From: Bordetella sp. BOR01
GTDB lineage: Bacteria; Pseudomonadota; Gammaproteobacteria; Burkholderiales; Burkholderiaceae_B
NCBI RefSeq assembly: GCF_019218885.1
Contig: NZ_JAHUWT010000003.1
Coordinates: 806,001 to 870,000, forward strand
Reading direction: 5' to 3'
DNA: 64,000 nt
The notes below the pieces were generated by a model. The model saw only the letters and a list, made by a program, of their open reading frames with translations, was not told the origin of the DNA and ran no database searches. Below, one piece after another: positions 42,510-51,543 of this stretch. The first letter of the stretch is position 1, and every line of letters begins with the position of its first letter. The position numbers and the translations under genes are program-made.

Positions 42510-43553
42510 GTGCCTGACAAACTGCCGCATCGTCCGTCGATTCTGGAAATCGCCCGCAAGGCCGGCGTTTCGCCCGCCACGGTATCGCGTGCCTTCAATC
42601 AGCCCGAACTGCTGCGGCCCGAAACGCGGGCCCGCATCGAAGCCGTGGCGCAGCGCAGCGGCTTTCGCCCCAACCGGGTGGGCCGCAGCCTGCGTGCCGG
42701 ACGCACCCGCACCATCGGGCTGCTGCTGCCGACCCTGACCAACCCGGTATTCGCCGATTGCTTCGAAGGCGCCGAACAGCACGCACGCGCGGCAGGCTAC
42801 AGCGTGATGATGGGCATCACCGGCTACGACCCGTCGGTCGAGGCCGAATCGGTGCAGGCGCTGATCGACCACCAGATCGATGGCCTGATCCTCACGGTGG
42901 GCAACCCGGCGCGCAATGCCACGCTGCGGGCCCTGGACGCGGCCGGCATGCCGCACGTGCTGGCCTACAACGAATCCGGCACGCACCCGTTCGTATCGGT
43001 CGACAACCGGGCGGCCGCCCACGAAATGGTGGCGCGCCTGGCTGCGCTGGGGCACAGCCGTATTGCTTTCGTCAGCGGCCCGCTGACGGCATCCGACCGC
43101 GCCCGCCGCCGCCTGCAGGGCGCACAGGCCTGCGCCCGGGAGCTGGGCCTGCCGGCCGTGACCCACCTGGCCATGGCCGCCCATACCGAATCCAGTTCGC
43201 CGTCGCTGCGCAAGCTGCTGGCGCGCAGCGACGCCCCCACCGCCTTGTTCTGTTCCAACGACCTGCTGGCCGCCTCGGTCATTGCGCAACTGGCCGCGCT
43301 GCGGATGCGCGTGCCGGATGACATCGCGGTGTGCGGGTTCGATGGCGTCAGTATCGGCGCGTTGATGGTGCCGCCCTTGAGCACCGTGCAACAGCCCAGC
43401 CGCGAAATCGGCGCAAGGGCTTGCGCCCTGCTGCTGGCGCGCCTGGGGGGCGATGCCCCCGCTTCGGTGCGCCTGCCGCATCGCATCGTCGACGGTGGTA
43501 CAGCCACCGCCGTTGCCCATCCAGTTCCCTCGACAAGGAAACGCTCATCATGA
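42510..43553 (+). CDS. LacI family transcriptional regulator
   Basis: A 347-residue LacI/GalR-type repressor. The HTH is at residues 10-32 (ILEIARKAGVSPATVSRAFN), followed by the hinge helix (RPNRVGRSLRAGRTRTIGLL) and a periplasmic-binding-type effector domain with the late ALFCSNDLLAASVIAQL and VCGFDGVSIGAL segments. Its stop overlaps the start of the binding-protein gene (ATGA at 43550-43553), so it is the first gene of the importer operon. Matching palindromes lie before it and before the second importer operon. The effector is probably the transported ligand or a product of it. Confidence 0.94.
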   Translation: MPDKLPHRPSILEIARKAGVSPATVSRAFNQPELLRPETRARIEAVAQRSGFRPNRVGRSLRAGRTRTIGLLLPTLTNPVFADCFEGAEQHARAAGYSVMMGITGYDPSVEAESVQALIDHQIDGLILTVGNPARNATLRALDAAGMPHVLAYNESGTHPFVSVDNRAAAHEMVARLAALGHSRIAFVSGPLTASDRARRRLQGAQACARELGLPAVTHLAMAAHTESSSPSLRKLLARSDAPTALFCSNDLLAASVIAQLAALRMRVPDDIAVCGFDGVSIGALMVPPLSTVQQPSREIGARACALLLARLGGDAPASVRLPHRIVDGGTATAVAHPVPSTRKRSS

Positions 43554-44560
43554 AACCGCTCATCCACACCGCGCTGCGCGCGGCGGCGCTGGCCCTGGCC
43601 CTGACCGGCGCCACGGCCCAGGCGCAGAACGCCATCTGCTACAACTGCCCGCCCGAATGGGCCGACTGGGGCACCCAGCTGAAGGCCATCAAGCAGGCCA
43701 CCGGCATCACCGTGCCCGCTGACAACAAGAATTCGGGGCAATCGCTGGCCTCGATCGCTGCCGAGAAAAACAATCCGGTGGCCGACGTGGTGTACTACGG
43801 CGTCACCTTCGGCATACAGGCCGCGCAAGACGGCCTGGTGCAGGCCTATCGGCCGCAGCACTGGGACCAGATTCCCGATGGCATGAAAGACCCGGACGGC
43901 AAGTGGTTCGCCATCCATTCCGGCGCGCTGGGCCTGATGGTGAACGTCGACGCGCTGGACGGCAAGCCGGTGCCGCGTTCGTGGGCCGACCTGCTCAAGC
44001 CCGAGTACCGCGGCATGGTGGGCTACCTGGACCCGGCCTCGGCCTTCGTGGGCTATGTGGGCGCCGTGGCGATCAATCGCGCCATGGGCGGCACGCTGGA
44101 CGACTTCGGCCCGGCGCTGGACTGGTTCAAGAAGATGTCGGCCAACCGCCCCATCGTGCCCAAGCAGACAGCCTACGCGCGCGTGCTGTCCGGCGAGATC
44201 CCGATCTTGATCGACTATGACTTCAACGCCTATCGCGCCAAGTACAAAGACGGCAGCAATGTCGAGTTCGTGATCCCGTCCGAAGGCACGATTGCCGTGC
44301 CCTACGTGATGAGCCTGGTGACCAAGGCCCCGCACGCCGACAACGGCAAGAAGGTGCTGGACTTCACTTTGTCGGATGAGGGCCAGGCGATCTGGGCCAA
44401 TGCCTTCTTGCGGCCGGTGCGGCCCGAGGCCATGTCGGCCGAAGCGCAGAAGAAATTCCTGCCCGAATCCGAATACGCGCGCGTCGGCACGGTGGACTAC
44501 GTGAAGATGTCGGCCGGCCAGCGCGCGTTCTCGCAGCGCTACGCACAAGAGGTGAACTGA
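43550..44560 (+). CDS. ABC transporter substrate-binding protein (iron/phosphonate/polyamine type)
   Basis: A 336-residue periplasmic binding protein of SBP family 1/6 type, the group that binds ferric iron, 2-aminoethylphosphonate, spermidine or thiamine. The signal peptide ends near residue 26 (ATAQAQN). Near the mature start there is a CYNC pair (residues 30-33), unusual for the group. Later hallmarks are PRSWADLLKPEYRGMVGYLD and IPVLIDYD-like (IPILIDYDFNAYRAKYKDG). No Tyr pair for iron is evident, so a non-iron ligand is likely. Two permeases and an ATPase follow. Confidence 0.88.
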   Translation: MKPLIHTALRAAALALALTGATAQAQNAICYNCPPEWADWGTQLKAIKQATGITVPADNKNSGQSLASIAAEKNNPVADVVYYGVTFGIQAAQDGLVQAYRPQHWDQIPDGMKDPDGKWFAIHSGALGLMVNVDALDGKPVPRSWADLLKPEYRGMVGYLDPASAFVGYVGAVAINRAMGGTLDDFGPALDWFKKMSANRPIVPKQTAYARVLSGEIPILIDYDFNAYRAKYKDGSNVEFVIPSEGTIAVPYVMSLVTKAPHADNGKKVLDFTLSDEGQAIWANAFLRPVRPEAMSAEAQKKFLPESEYARVGTVDYVKMSAGQRAFSQRYAQEVN

Positions 44561-44605
44561 TGCGACAGGCGCACGCCGCCCGGACACGGGCCGAAGGCCG
44601 CTGAC

Positions 44606-45421
44606 ATGGCACGCCGCGGATGGATCTGGTTCGCCGCACCCGCGGCGACGCTGTTCCTGGCCTTCTGGCTGTTGCCGATGGCGGGCCTGGCGCTGGTCGG
44701 GGCCGAGATCAAGGACGGCCAGTCGGCCTACCTGACGGTGCTGACCCGTTCGCAGTATTGGGTCAGTCTGTTCAACACGGTGGCGCTGTCGCTGGCCGCA
44801 ACGCTGGCGACGCTGCTGGCGGCGCTGCCCGTGGGCCGCTTCCTGGCCTGGCACCGCGATTTTTCGGGGCGGCGGCTGCTGATGTCCTTGCTGATGTTTC
44901 CCCTGGCGTTTCCCGGCGTGGTGGTGGGTTTCCTGATCATCTTGCTGGCCGGGCGCCAGGGCGTCATCGGCGCCGTCACCGACTGGCTGACCGGCGATCG
45001 CATGGTGTTCGCCTACGGCATGGGCGGGTTGTTCCTGGGCTACCTGTATTTTTCGCTGCCGCGCTGTATCGGCGTGCTGGCGGCCGCGGCGGAACAGATC
45101 GACGCCAGCCTGCTGGAAGCCGCGCGCACGCTGGGCGCCAGCCCGTGGCGGCGCTTCGTCGATATCGAACTGCCGGCCTTGACGCCGGCGCTGATCGGCG
45201 CTGGCGCCATGAGCTTTGCCACCAGCATGGGCGCCTTCGGCACGGCTTTCACCCTGGCCACGCAGATCGACGTGCTGCCCATCACCATCTATAACGAGTT
45301 CACCAACTACGCCAACATCCCGGTGGCGGCCGCCTTGTCCATCGTGCTGGGCTTGGCCACCTGGGCCGTGCTGTATGTGGCGCACAGCCTGGCCGGCGCG
45401 CGCCTGGGCGCGGCGGCGTAG
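44606..45421 (+). CDS. ABC transporter permease (operon 1, first)
   Basis: A 271-residue inner-membrane permease with about six helices. The first helix is WFAAPAATLFLAFWLLPM. The EAA coupling loop near 175-195 reads LEAARTLGASPWRRFVDIELP. It belongs to the phosphonate/spermidine/iron importer group and pairs with the next permease. It is 45 bp after the binding-protein gene and 11 bp before the next gene. Confidence 0.92.
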   Translation: MARRGWIWFAAPAATLFLAFWLLPMAGLALVGAEIKDGQSAYLTVLTRSQYWVSLFNTVALSLAATLATLLAALPVGRFLAWHRDFSGRRLLMSLLMFPLAFPGVVVGFLIILLAGRQGVIGAVTDWLTGDRMVFAYGMGGLFLGYLYFSLPRCIGVLAAAAEQIDASLLEAARTLGASPWRRFVDIELPALTPALIGAGAMSFATSMGAFGTAFTLATQIDVLPITIYNEFTNYANIPVAAALSIVLGLATWAVLYVAHSLAGARLGAAA

Positions 45422-45432
45422 GAAGGACACGC

Positions 45433-46254
45433 ATGAACGCTTCCAAGACTGATACCCGCCTGGGCCTGGCCGTCACGCTGGCGGTGGCGGCCTTCCTGAT
45501 CGGGCCGGTGGTGTTGTCGGTGCTGGCCGGCCTGACCAAGAATTACTTCGTGGGCCTGTCCAGCGGGCTGACGCTGCGCTGGGTCGAGCAAGTGTGGTCC
45601 CTGTATGCCGACACCATCTGGCGCTCGTTCGCGGTGGCCCTGATGACGCTGGCCATCTGTACCGTGGTGGGCGTGCCGGCGGCCTGGGTGCTGACGCTGT
45701 ACCGCGGCCGGCTGGCGCGCGCGCTGGAGGAACTGCTGACCCTGCCCGTGGCGGTGCCCGGGCTGGCGTCGGCGCTGGCGCTGATTGTCTCCTGGGGCAC
45801 TGTGCGGGGCCTGCGCGGCAGCATCTGGTTCATCGTGATCGGCCATGTGCTGTTCACCTTGCCGTTCATGGTGCGCGCGGCGCGCGCCAGCATGCACGGA
45901 GCCAACCTGGCCACGCTGGACGAAGCCGCCGCCACCCTGGGCGCCTCGCGCACGCAGCGCTTCCTGCAGATCGTGGTGCCCAACGCCGCGCCCGGCATCG
46001 TTACCGGCGCGCTGACGGTACTGACGCTGTCGATCGGCGAATTCAACTTGACCTGGCTGCTGCACACGCCGCTGACCAAGACGCTGCCGGTCGGCCTGGC
46101 CGACAGCTACGCCTCGATGCGGCTGGAAGTTGCCTCGGCCTACACGCTGGTGTTCCTGCTGATGCTGGTGCCGCTGCTGGTGGGCCTGCAATGGCTGGCC
46201 GCACGCGGCGACCGTCCATCCCGCATCGCTACCACCCGGACCTTGCCATCATGA
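45433..46254 (+). CDS. ABC transporter permease (operon 1, second)
   Basis: A 273-residue inner-membrane permease with about six helices. The EAA coupling loop near 158-180 reads DEAAATLGASRTQRFLQIVV. It forms the membrane channel with the preceding permease. Its stop overlaps the ATG of the ATPase gene by 4 bp (ATGA at 46251-46254), so subunits are co-translated. Confidence 0.92.
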   Translation: MNASKTDTRLGLAVTLAVAAFLIGPVVLSVLAGLTKNYFVGLSSGLTLRWVEQVWSLYADTIWRSFAVALMTLAICTVVGVPAAWVLTLYRGRLARALEELLTLPVAVPGLASALALIVSWGTVRGLRGSIWFIVIGHVLFTLPFMVRAARASMHGANLATLDEAAATLGASRTQRFLQIVVPNAAPGIVTGALTVLTLSIGEFNLTWLLHTPLTKTLPVGLADSYASMRLEVASAYTLVFLLMLVPLLVGLQWLAARGDRPSRIATTRTLPS

Positions 46255-47231
46255 CCGACCCCGTTTCCATTACCCTGACCCGCTGCGCCAAGACCTGGCC
46301 CGACGGTTCGCGCGCGCTGCAGCCCATCGACCTGCAAGTGCAGGGCGGCGAAACGCTGGCGCTGCTGGGCCCGTCCGGCTGTGGCAAGACCACCTTGCTG
46401 CGCCTGATCTGCGGCCTGGAACAGGCCGACGCGGGCACATCGATCCGCTTCGGCGATGACGAGGTCACCGCGCTGCCGCCCGAGTCGCGCGGCGTGGGCG
46501 TGGTGTTCCAGAGCTATGCGCTGTTTCCCAACATGTCGGTCGCGCAGAACGTGGCGTATGGCCTGCGCGTGCGCGATGTCGGCGCAGCCGAGCGCAACCG
46601 GCGCGCGCGCGAGCTGCTGGCGCTGGTGCGCCTGGACGGCTTTGCCGACCGGCGTGTCGACCAATTATCGGGCGGCCAGCGCCAGCGCGTGGCGCTGGCC
46701 CGCGCCCTGGCCATCGAACCGCGCGTGCTGCTGCTGGACGAACCGCTGACCGCGCTGGACGCCAAACTGCGCGAGCACCTGCGCGTCGAGCTGGCCCAGA
46801 TGCTGCGCCAGTTGCGGGTCACCACCGTGATCGTCACGCATGACCAGGACGAGGCCATGATGCTGGGCGACCGCATCGCCGTCATGTCGGCCGGGCACCT
46901 GGAACAAGTAGGCACCGCCGAAACCCTGTACCGCGAGCCGGCCAGCGATTTCGTGGCCGAGTTCCTGGGCACCCTGTGCCGCGTGCAAGCGGGGCTGCAC
47001 GAGGGCGTGCTGGTGCCGGGCGGCGAAGCCCTGGCGTTCCGCCCGCACGAGGCGCGGCTGGAACCGGCGCGGGCCGGCACCTTGCCCGCGCGCGTGCTGG
47101 CACGTTTTTTCCTGGGCGGCTCGGTACGCTATGAAATCGGCCTGGACGACGGCCAACGCTTTCCCGTGGTGGCGCCCGCGCACAGCGCCCATGCCGCGGG
47201 CGAAACCGTCAGCGTCAGCCTGGCTCGCTAA
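46251..47231 (+). CDS. ABC transporter ATPase (operon 1), PotA/FbpC-like
   Basis: A 326-residue ATPase that powers the operon-1 importer. Walker A is GPSGCGKTT near residues 40-48, the signature is LSGGQRQRVALARA near 139, and Walker B is VLLLDEPLTALD near 160; the switch His lies in VIVTHDQDEA. A C-terminal TOBE domain (about 245-326) is typical of PotA/FbpC/PhnT. A gap of 53 bp separates it from the phosphodiesterase gene and includes GGCGGG/CCCGCC (47234-47252), a short hairpin. Confidence 0.94.
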   Translation: MTDPVSITLTRCAKTWPDGSRALQPIDLQVQGGETLALLGPSGCGKTTLLRLICGLEQADAGTSIRFGDDEVTALPPESRGVGVVFQSYALFPNMSVAQNVAYGLRVRDVGAAERNRRARELLALVRLDGFADRRVDQLSGGQRQRVALARALAIEPRVLLLDEPLTALDAKLREHLRVELAQMLRQLRVTTVIVTHDQDEAMMLGDRIAVMSAGHLEQVGTAETLYREPASDFVAEFLGTLCRVQAGLHEGVLVPGGEALAFRPHEARLEPARAGTLPARVLARFFLGGSVRYEIGLDDGQRFPVVAPAHSAHAAGETVSVSLAR

Positions 47232-47284
47232 CGGGCGGGAGTTCACCCCGCCGCGCACTTTGTCGATTACGGATATTTCTCATC

Positions 47285-48106
47285 ATGCTCATCGCACAGA
47301 TCACTGACCTGCACATCCGCATGCCGGGCCAGAAGGCCTACCGCGTGGTCGAGACCGACCGCTACCTGCCGCCGGCCGTCGACGCGCTGAATCGGCTGGA
47401 CCCCGCCCCCACGCTGGTGATCATCAGCGGCGACCTGACCGACTTCGGCCGCCCCCAGGAATACGCGCACCTGAAAGACATGCTGGCCCCCCTGCGCGCA
47501 CCGTACTTCCTGATGCCGGGCAACCACGACGCGCGCGTGGCGCTGGTGGCGGCGTTTCCATCGCACCGCTACCTGCAAGACATGGAAGGCTACGTGCAGT
47601 ACGCGGTGGAAGAGCACCCGTTGCGCCTGCTGATGCTGGATACCGTGGTGCCCCTGCAAAGCCATGGCGCGCTGTGCCGGCGCCGGCTGCAATGGCTGCG
47701 CGACCGGTTGGCCGAACAACCCGGGCGCCCCACCGCCATCGCCATGCATCACCCGCCGTTTGTCACCGGCATCGCCCACATGGATGCGATCGGCCTGCTG
47801 GAGGGCGCGGCAGAGCTGGAACAGATTGTCGCGGCGCATCCAAACGTGGAAAGAATACTGTGCGGCCATTTGCACCGCACCATTTTCCGGCGTTTTGGCG
47901 GCACGGTGGCGTCGACTTGCCCAGGTCCGGCACACCAGGTGGCGCTGGATTTGCGGCCCGACGGCCCGTCGGCGTTCGTCATGGAGCCGCCGGGATTTCA
48001 CTTGCACGAATGGCGGGCGGGCGCGCTGGTCACGCATCACGCCTATATCGGCGCCTATCCCGGCCCATATCCCTTTCATGAAGGCGGCGCCCTGATCGAC
48101 GAATGA
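47285..48106 (+). CDS. Metallophosphoesterase, GpdQ/3',5'-cyclic nucleotide phosphodiesterase-like
   Basis: A 273-residue calcineurin-like phosphodiesterase of the GpdQ/CpdA group, which cleaves glycerophosphodiesters or cyclic nucleotides with a di-metal centre. Metal ligands are seen in order: QITDLHIR (DxH at 8-10), IISGDLTDFG near 47-55, MPGNHDAR near 79-85, MHHPPF near 155 and CGHLHRTIF near 196. There is no signal peptide, so it acts in the cytoplasm. It sits at the end of the first importer operon and just before the second. A role on imported phosphodiesters is the simplest reading. Confidence 0.9.
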   Translation: MLIAQITDLHIRMPGQKAYRVVETDRYLPPAVDALNRLDPAPTLVIISGDLTDFGRPQEYAHLKDMLAPLRAPYFLMPGNHDARVALVAAFPSHRYLQDMEGYVQYAVEEHPLRLLMLDTVVPLQSHGALCRRRLQWLRDRLAEQPGRPTAIAMHHPPFVTGIAHMDAIGLLEGAAELEQIVAAHPNVERILCGHLHRTIFRRFGGTVASTCPGPAHQVALDLRPDGPSAFVMEPPGFHLHEWRAGALVTHHAYIGAYPGPYPFHEGGALIDE

Positions 48107-48274
48107 TCCGGGCCGGCTGTTGACACGGCGACGTCATGTTTGCACCGCAGAATGAAAAGGATTTCATTTGCCCCCAGAATGAGGGCTGGGCATCTGCGCA
48201 ACAGCGGCACCGTTCGCGCGCATGCCGCAAGCAGCCTGGCGCCGTGACAGCCTGACATCACCCTATCGAACACC
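48107..48274. promoter_or_regulatory. Promoter region of importer operon 2 with second LacI-type operator
   Basis: AATGAAAAGGATTTCATT at 48151-48168 matches the operator before the LacI gene at both 7-bp half sites (AATGAAA and TTTCATT). TTGACA at 48120-48125 is a likely -35, but the nearest -10-like CAGAAT (48148-48153) is 22 bp away, too far for a canonical promoter. The operator would block elongation or initiation. No other gene is present here. Confidence 0.68.
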
Positions 48275-49348
48275 ATGTCCACGCTCATTCTGGAAGACCT
48301 GACCAAACAGTACGGCGAGGCCGCCGCCATCCAGGGCGTTGGTTTCACCGCGCCCGCGGGCAGCTTCACCGTACTGCTGGGGCCGTCGGGCTGCGGTAAG
48401 TCGACCACGCTGCGCATGATCGCGGGGCTGGATACGCCCACCTCGGGCCGCATCCGCATCGGCGACCGCGACGTGACCCACATGCCGCCCTCGCAGCGGC
48501 GCATATCGATGGTGTTCCAGTCGTATGCCTTGTTCCCGCACCTGTCGGTGCGCGAGAACATCCTGTTCGGCCTGAAAGTGCGCAAAGAACCGGCGGCCGA
48601 ATACCCGCGCCGCCTGCAGCGCGTGGCCGACCTGCTGGGCCTGTCGGCGCTGCTGGACCGCAAGCCGTCGCAGTTGTCGGGCGGACAGCAGCAGCGCGTG
48701 GCCTTGGGCCGCGCGGTCATTTCCGAAGCGCCGGTATGCCTGATGGACGAACCGTTGTCCAACCTGGACGCCCAGTTGCGCCACGACATGCGGCGCGAAA
48801 TCCGCGCCCTGCAGCAGGCCCTGGGCATCACCATGGTGTACGTCACGCACGACCAGACCGAGGCCATGAGCATGGCCGACCAGGTGGTCTTGCTGCGCAA
48901 TGGCCGCGTCGAGCAACTGGACACGCCCGATGGCCTGTATGCCCGGCCCGCTACCGAATTTGCGGCACGCTTCATCGGCACGCCGCCCATGAACCTGGTC
49001 GACCTGGCCGAACAGGGCAGCGAACGCGTGATCGCCGGCACGCAGGGCCCGCCCTTGGCGCACACGCCCGGCGGCGCGGTGCGCCTGGGCGTGCGTCCCG
49101 AACATATCCGCATCGATGCCGACGGCCGGCCCGCCATCGTGGAAAGCGTCGAGTACTTCGGTGCCGATTCCATCGTGGTGTGCCGCCTGGGCAGCAGCCG
49201 CGGCGTGGCCGTGCGGGTGGCGGGACACCTGCGCGCCAACGGCGGCGACGCGCTGGGCCTGTCGTGGCAGCCCGAACACCAGCATTTCTTCGCCGCCGAT
49301 ACAGCGGTCATCCCCACCCCCGGGCGCCCCGGCGCCGGTTCCCACTAG
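48275..49348 (+). CDS. ABC transporter ATPase, UgpC/MalK-like
   Basis: A 357-residue ATPase of the carbohydrate/glycerol-3-phosphate importer class. Walker A is GPSGCGKST near 38-46, the signature is LSGGQQQRVALGRA near 134, Walker B is VCLMDEPLSNLD near 155, and the switch His lies in YVTHDQTEAMSM. The C-terminal regulatory OB/TOBE region (about 240-350) is typical of UgpC and MalK. It heads operon 2, behind the second LacI-type operator. The UgpC assignment is supported by the binding protein and permeases that follow. Confidence 0.94.
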   Translation: MSTLILEDLTKQYGEAAAIQGVGFTAPAGSFTVLLGPSGCGKSTTLRMIAGLDTPTSGRIRIGDRDVTHMPPSQRRISMVFQSYALFPHLSVRENILFGLKVRKEPAAEYPRRLQRVADLLGLSALLDRKPSQLSGGQQQRVALGRAVISEAPVCLMDEPLSNLDAQLRHDMRREIRALQQALGITMVYVTHDQTEAMSMADQVVLLRNGRVEQLDTPDGLYARPATEFAARFIGTPPMNLVDLAEQGSERVIAGTQGPPLAHTPGGAVRLGVRPEHIRIDADGRPAIVESVEYFGADSIVVCRLGSSRGVAVRVAGHLRANGGDALGLSWQPEHQHFFAADTAVIPTPGRPGAGSH

Positions 49349-49359
49349 GAAAAGCCATC

Positions 49360-50655
49360 ATGCGACGCATCGCCCTCAAAGCCCTGGCTGCCGGCCTGGC
49401 CGGCGCCTTTCTTTCGTTGCCGCTGTATGCGCAAACCAAGCCGGTAGAAGTCGAGTTCTACTATCCGGTGGCCGTTGGCGGCCCCATCACCAAGATCGTC
49501 GACGACATGGTCGCCGCGTTCGAGAAAGACAACCCCGGCATCGACATCAAGCCCATCTACGCCGGGTCGTACCAGGACTCGATCGCCAAGGCGCTGACGG
49601 CCCTGAAGGGCGGGACGCCGCCGCAACTGGCCGTGCTGTTGTCCACCGACATGTTCACGCTGATCGACGAAGACGCCATCGTGCCCATCGACGGACTGGC
49701 CAAATCCGATACCGACAAGAAGTGGCTGGGCGGGTTCTACGACGCCTTCATGCAGAACAGCCGCGCCAGCGGCCACGTATGGGGCGTGCCGTTCCAGCGC
49801 TCGACCATCGTGATGTACTACAACAAAGACCTGTTCAAAGAGGCGGGCCTGGACCCGGAACGCGCTCCCGCCACCTGGGACGAACTGGTCGACTACAGCA
49901 AGAAGCTGACCAAGAAAGATGCCGCCGGCAACGTGACGCAATGGGGTATCAAGATCCCCTCGGGCGGCGCATTCGCCTACTGGCTGTTCCAGGCCCTGAC
50001 CACGCCGAACGATGCCATCCTGATGAACGAAGAGGGCAATGAGGTCTACCTGGACAAGCCCGCCGTGATCGAGGCGGCGCAATTCTGGAACGACCTGTCG
50101 GCCAAGCATGGCGTCATGCCGCGCGGCACGGTCGACTGGGGCACCACGCCCAAGGATTTCCTGGAAAAGAAAGCCGCCATCGTCTGGACCACCACCGGCA
50201 ACCTGACCAATATCCGCAAAAGTGCCGATTTCCCGTTTGGCGTGGCCATGATGCCCAAGGCCAAGCGCGGCGGCAGCCCCACCGGCGGCGGCAATTTCTA
50301 CATCTTCAAGAGCGGCACCCCCGAGCAGCAGGCCGCGGCGCTGAAGTTCGCCCAATGGGCCACCACGCCCGAACGCGCTGCCGACTGGAGCATCGCCACC
50401 GGCTATGTCGCGGTGACCCCGGCCGCCTGGGAAACCGACAAGATGAAGAAGTACGCCGCCGAAGTCCCGGCCGCCACGGTGGCGCGCGACCAGCTTGAAG
50501 TCAGCGTGGCCGAGTTCTCTACCCACGAGAACCAGCGCGTGACCAAGACGCTGAACGATGCCCTGCAAGCCATGCTGACCGGCTCGAAGACGCCGCAGCA
50601 GGCACTGGGCGACGCGCAGCGCGAAGCCGATCGTGTGCTGCGTTCGTACCGCTAG
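49360..50655 (+). CDS. ABC transporter substrate-binding protein, UgpB-like
   Basis: A 431-residue periplasmic receptor of SBP family 1, closest in pattern to UgpB, which binds sn-glycerol-3-phosphate or glycerophosphodiesters. The signal peptide ends near residue 24 (LPLYAQ-T). VEVEFYYPVAVGGPITKIVD, GVPFQRSTIVMYYNKDLFKE and GGGNFYIFKSG are UgpB-like. The ATG at 49360 is 11 bp after the ATPase stop. UgpB and other sugar receptors are difficult to separate by eye, so a related polyol or sugar remains possible. Confidence 0.88.
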   Translation: MRRIALKALAAGLAGAFLSLPLYAQTKPVEVEFYYPVAVGGPITKIVDDMVAAFEKDNPGIDIKPIYAGSYQDSIAKALTALKGGTPPQLAVLLSTDMFTLIDEDAIVPIDGLAKSDTDKKWLGGFYDAFMQNSRASGHVWGVPFQRSTIVMYYNKDLFKEAGLDPERAPATWDELVDYSKKLTKKDAAGNVTQWGIKIPSGGAFAYWLFQALTTPNDAILMNEEGNEVYLDKPAVIEAAQFWNDLSAKHGVMPRGTVDWGTTPKDFLEKKAAIVWTTTGNLTNIRKSADFPFGVAMMPKAKRGGSPTGGGNFYIFKSGTPEQQAAALKFAQWATTPERAADWSIATGYVAVTPAAWETDKMKKYAAEVPAATVARDQLEVSVAEFSTHENQRVTKTLNDALQAMLTGSKTPQQALGDAQREADRVLRSYR

Positions 50656-50667
50656 GACCGCGGCGCG

Positions 50668-51543
50668 ATGAACCGGTCTGTGCAAGCGGTGTATGGCTGG
50701 CTGCTGCTGCTGCCGGCCCTGGTGCTGCTGGCCGCGTTCACGCACTACCCGGCGCTGGCCACGCTGTGGCACAGCTTCTTTTCCACTCCACGGGGCAGCC
50801 GGCCGGCGCGCTTCGTGGGGCTGGAAAACTACGCGCTGATGCGTGACGACCCGGTGTTCTGGCAATCGCTATGGAACAACCTGTGGTTTGCGCTGGGCAC
50901 GATCCCCACCTCGATCGCCATTGCGCTGGTCATGGCCCTGTGGGTCAACCGCAACCTGGCCGGGCGCGGCTTCCTGCGCATGGCGTATTTCACGCCCACG
51001 GTGCTGCCCATGGTGGCGGTGGCCAATATCTGGCTGTTCTTCTATACACCGCAGTACGGCCTGATCGCGCAGGTGATGGGCTGGTTCGGCATGGCCGGCC
51101 CCAATTGGCTGGGCAGCCGCGATACGGCGCTGCCGGCGCTGATGGTCGTCACCGTCTGGAAAGAAGCCGGCTTCTTCATGATCTTCTATCTGGCGGCCCT
51201 GCAGACGGTATCGCCCTCGCTGCGCGAGGCTGCGCTGCTGGAAGGCGCATCGCGCTGGCAGTACTTCCGGCGGGTTCTGTGGCCGCTGCTGATGCCCACC
51301 ACGCTGTTCGTGCTGGTCAATGCGCTGATCAATGCCTTCCGGCTGGTGGACCACGTAGTGGTCATGACGCGCGGCGGCCCCGATAACGCCAGCACGCTGC
51401 TGCTGTTCTACATCTACCAGGTGGGCTTCAGTTTCTGGGACACCTCGTATGCGGCCACGCTGACCGTGGTGCTGCTGCTGATACTGGCCATTACCGCGCT
51501 GGTGAAGTTTCGCTGGCTCGACCGCAGGACGCACTACCAATGA
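50668..51543 (+). CDS. ABC transporter permease, UgpA/MalF-like
   Basis: A 291-residue inner-membrane permease with six helices. The first is WLLLLPALVLLAAFTHYPAL, and the coupling loop near 190-210 reads REAALLEGASRWQYFRRVLW. MTRGGPDNASTLLLFYIYQ near 229-247 is a hallmark of the sugar/glycerophosphate class. It ends by overlapping the start of the next permease by 4 bp. It forms the channel with that permease. Confidence 0.93.
   Translation: MNRSVQAVYGWLLLLPALVLLAAFTHYPALATLWHSFFSTPRGSRPARFVGLENYALMRDDPVFWQSLWNNLWFALGTIPTSIAIALVMALWVNRNLAGRGFLRMAYFTPTVLPMVAVANIWLFFYTPQYGLIAQVMGWFGMAGPNWLGSRDTALPALMVVTVWKEAGFFMIFYLAALQTVSPSLREAALLEGASRWQYFRRVLWPLLMPTTLFVLVNALINAFRLVDHVVVMTRGGPDNASTLLLFYIYQVGFSFWDTSYAATLTVVLLLILAITALVKFRWLDRRTHYQ

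Noticed and set aside
42965-45430. Very long open frame (821 codons) on the minus strand
   Set aside because: It lies opposite the LacI, binding-protein and permease genes, which have clear domains; the minus-strand translation is His/Gln/Arg-rich low-complexity sequence typical of a GC-rich shadow frame.
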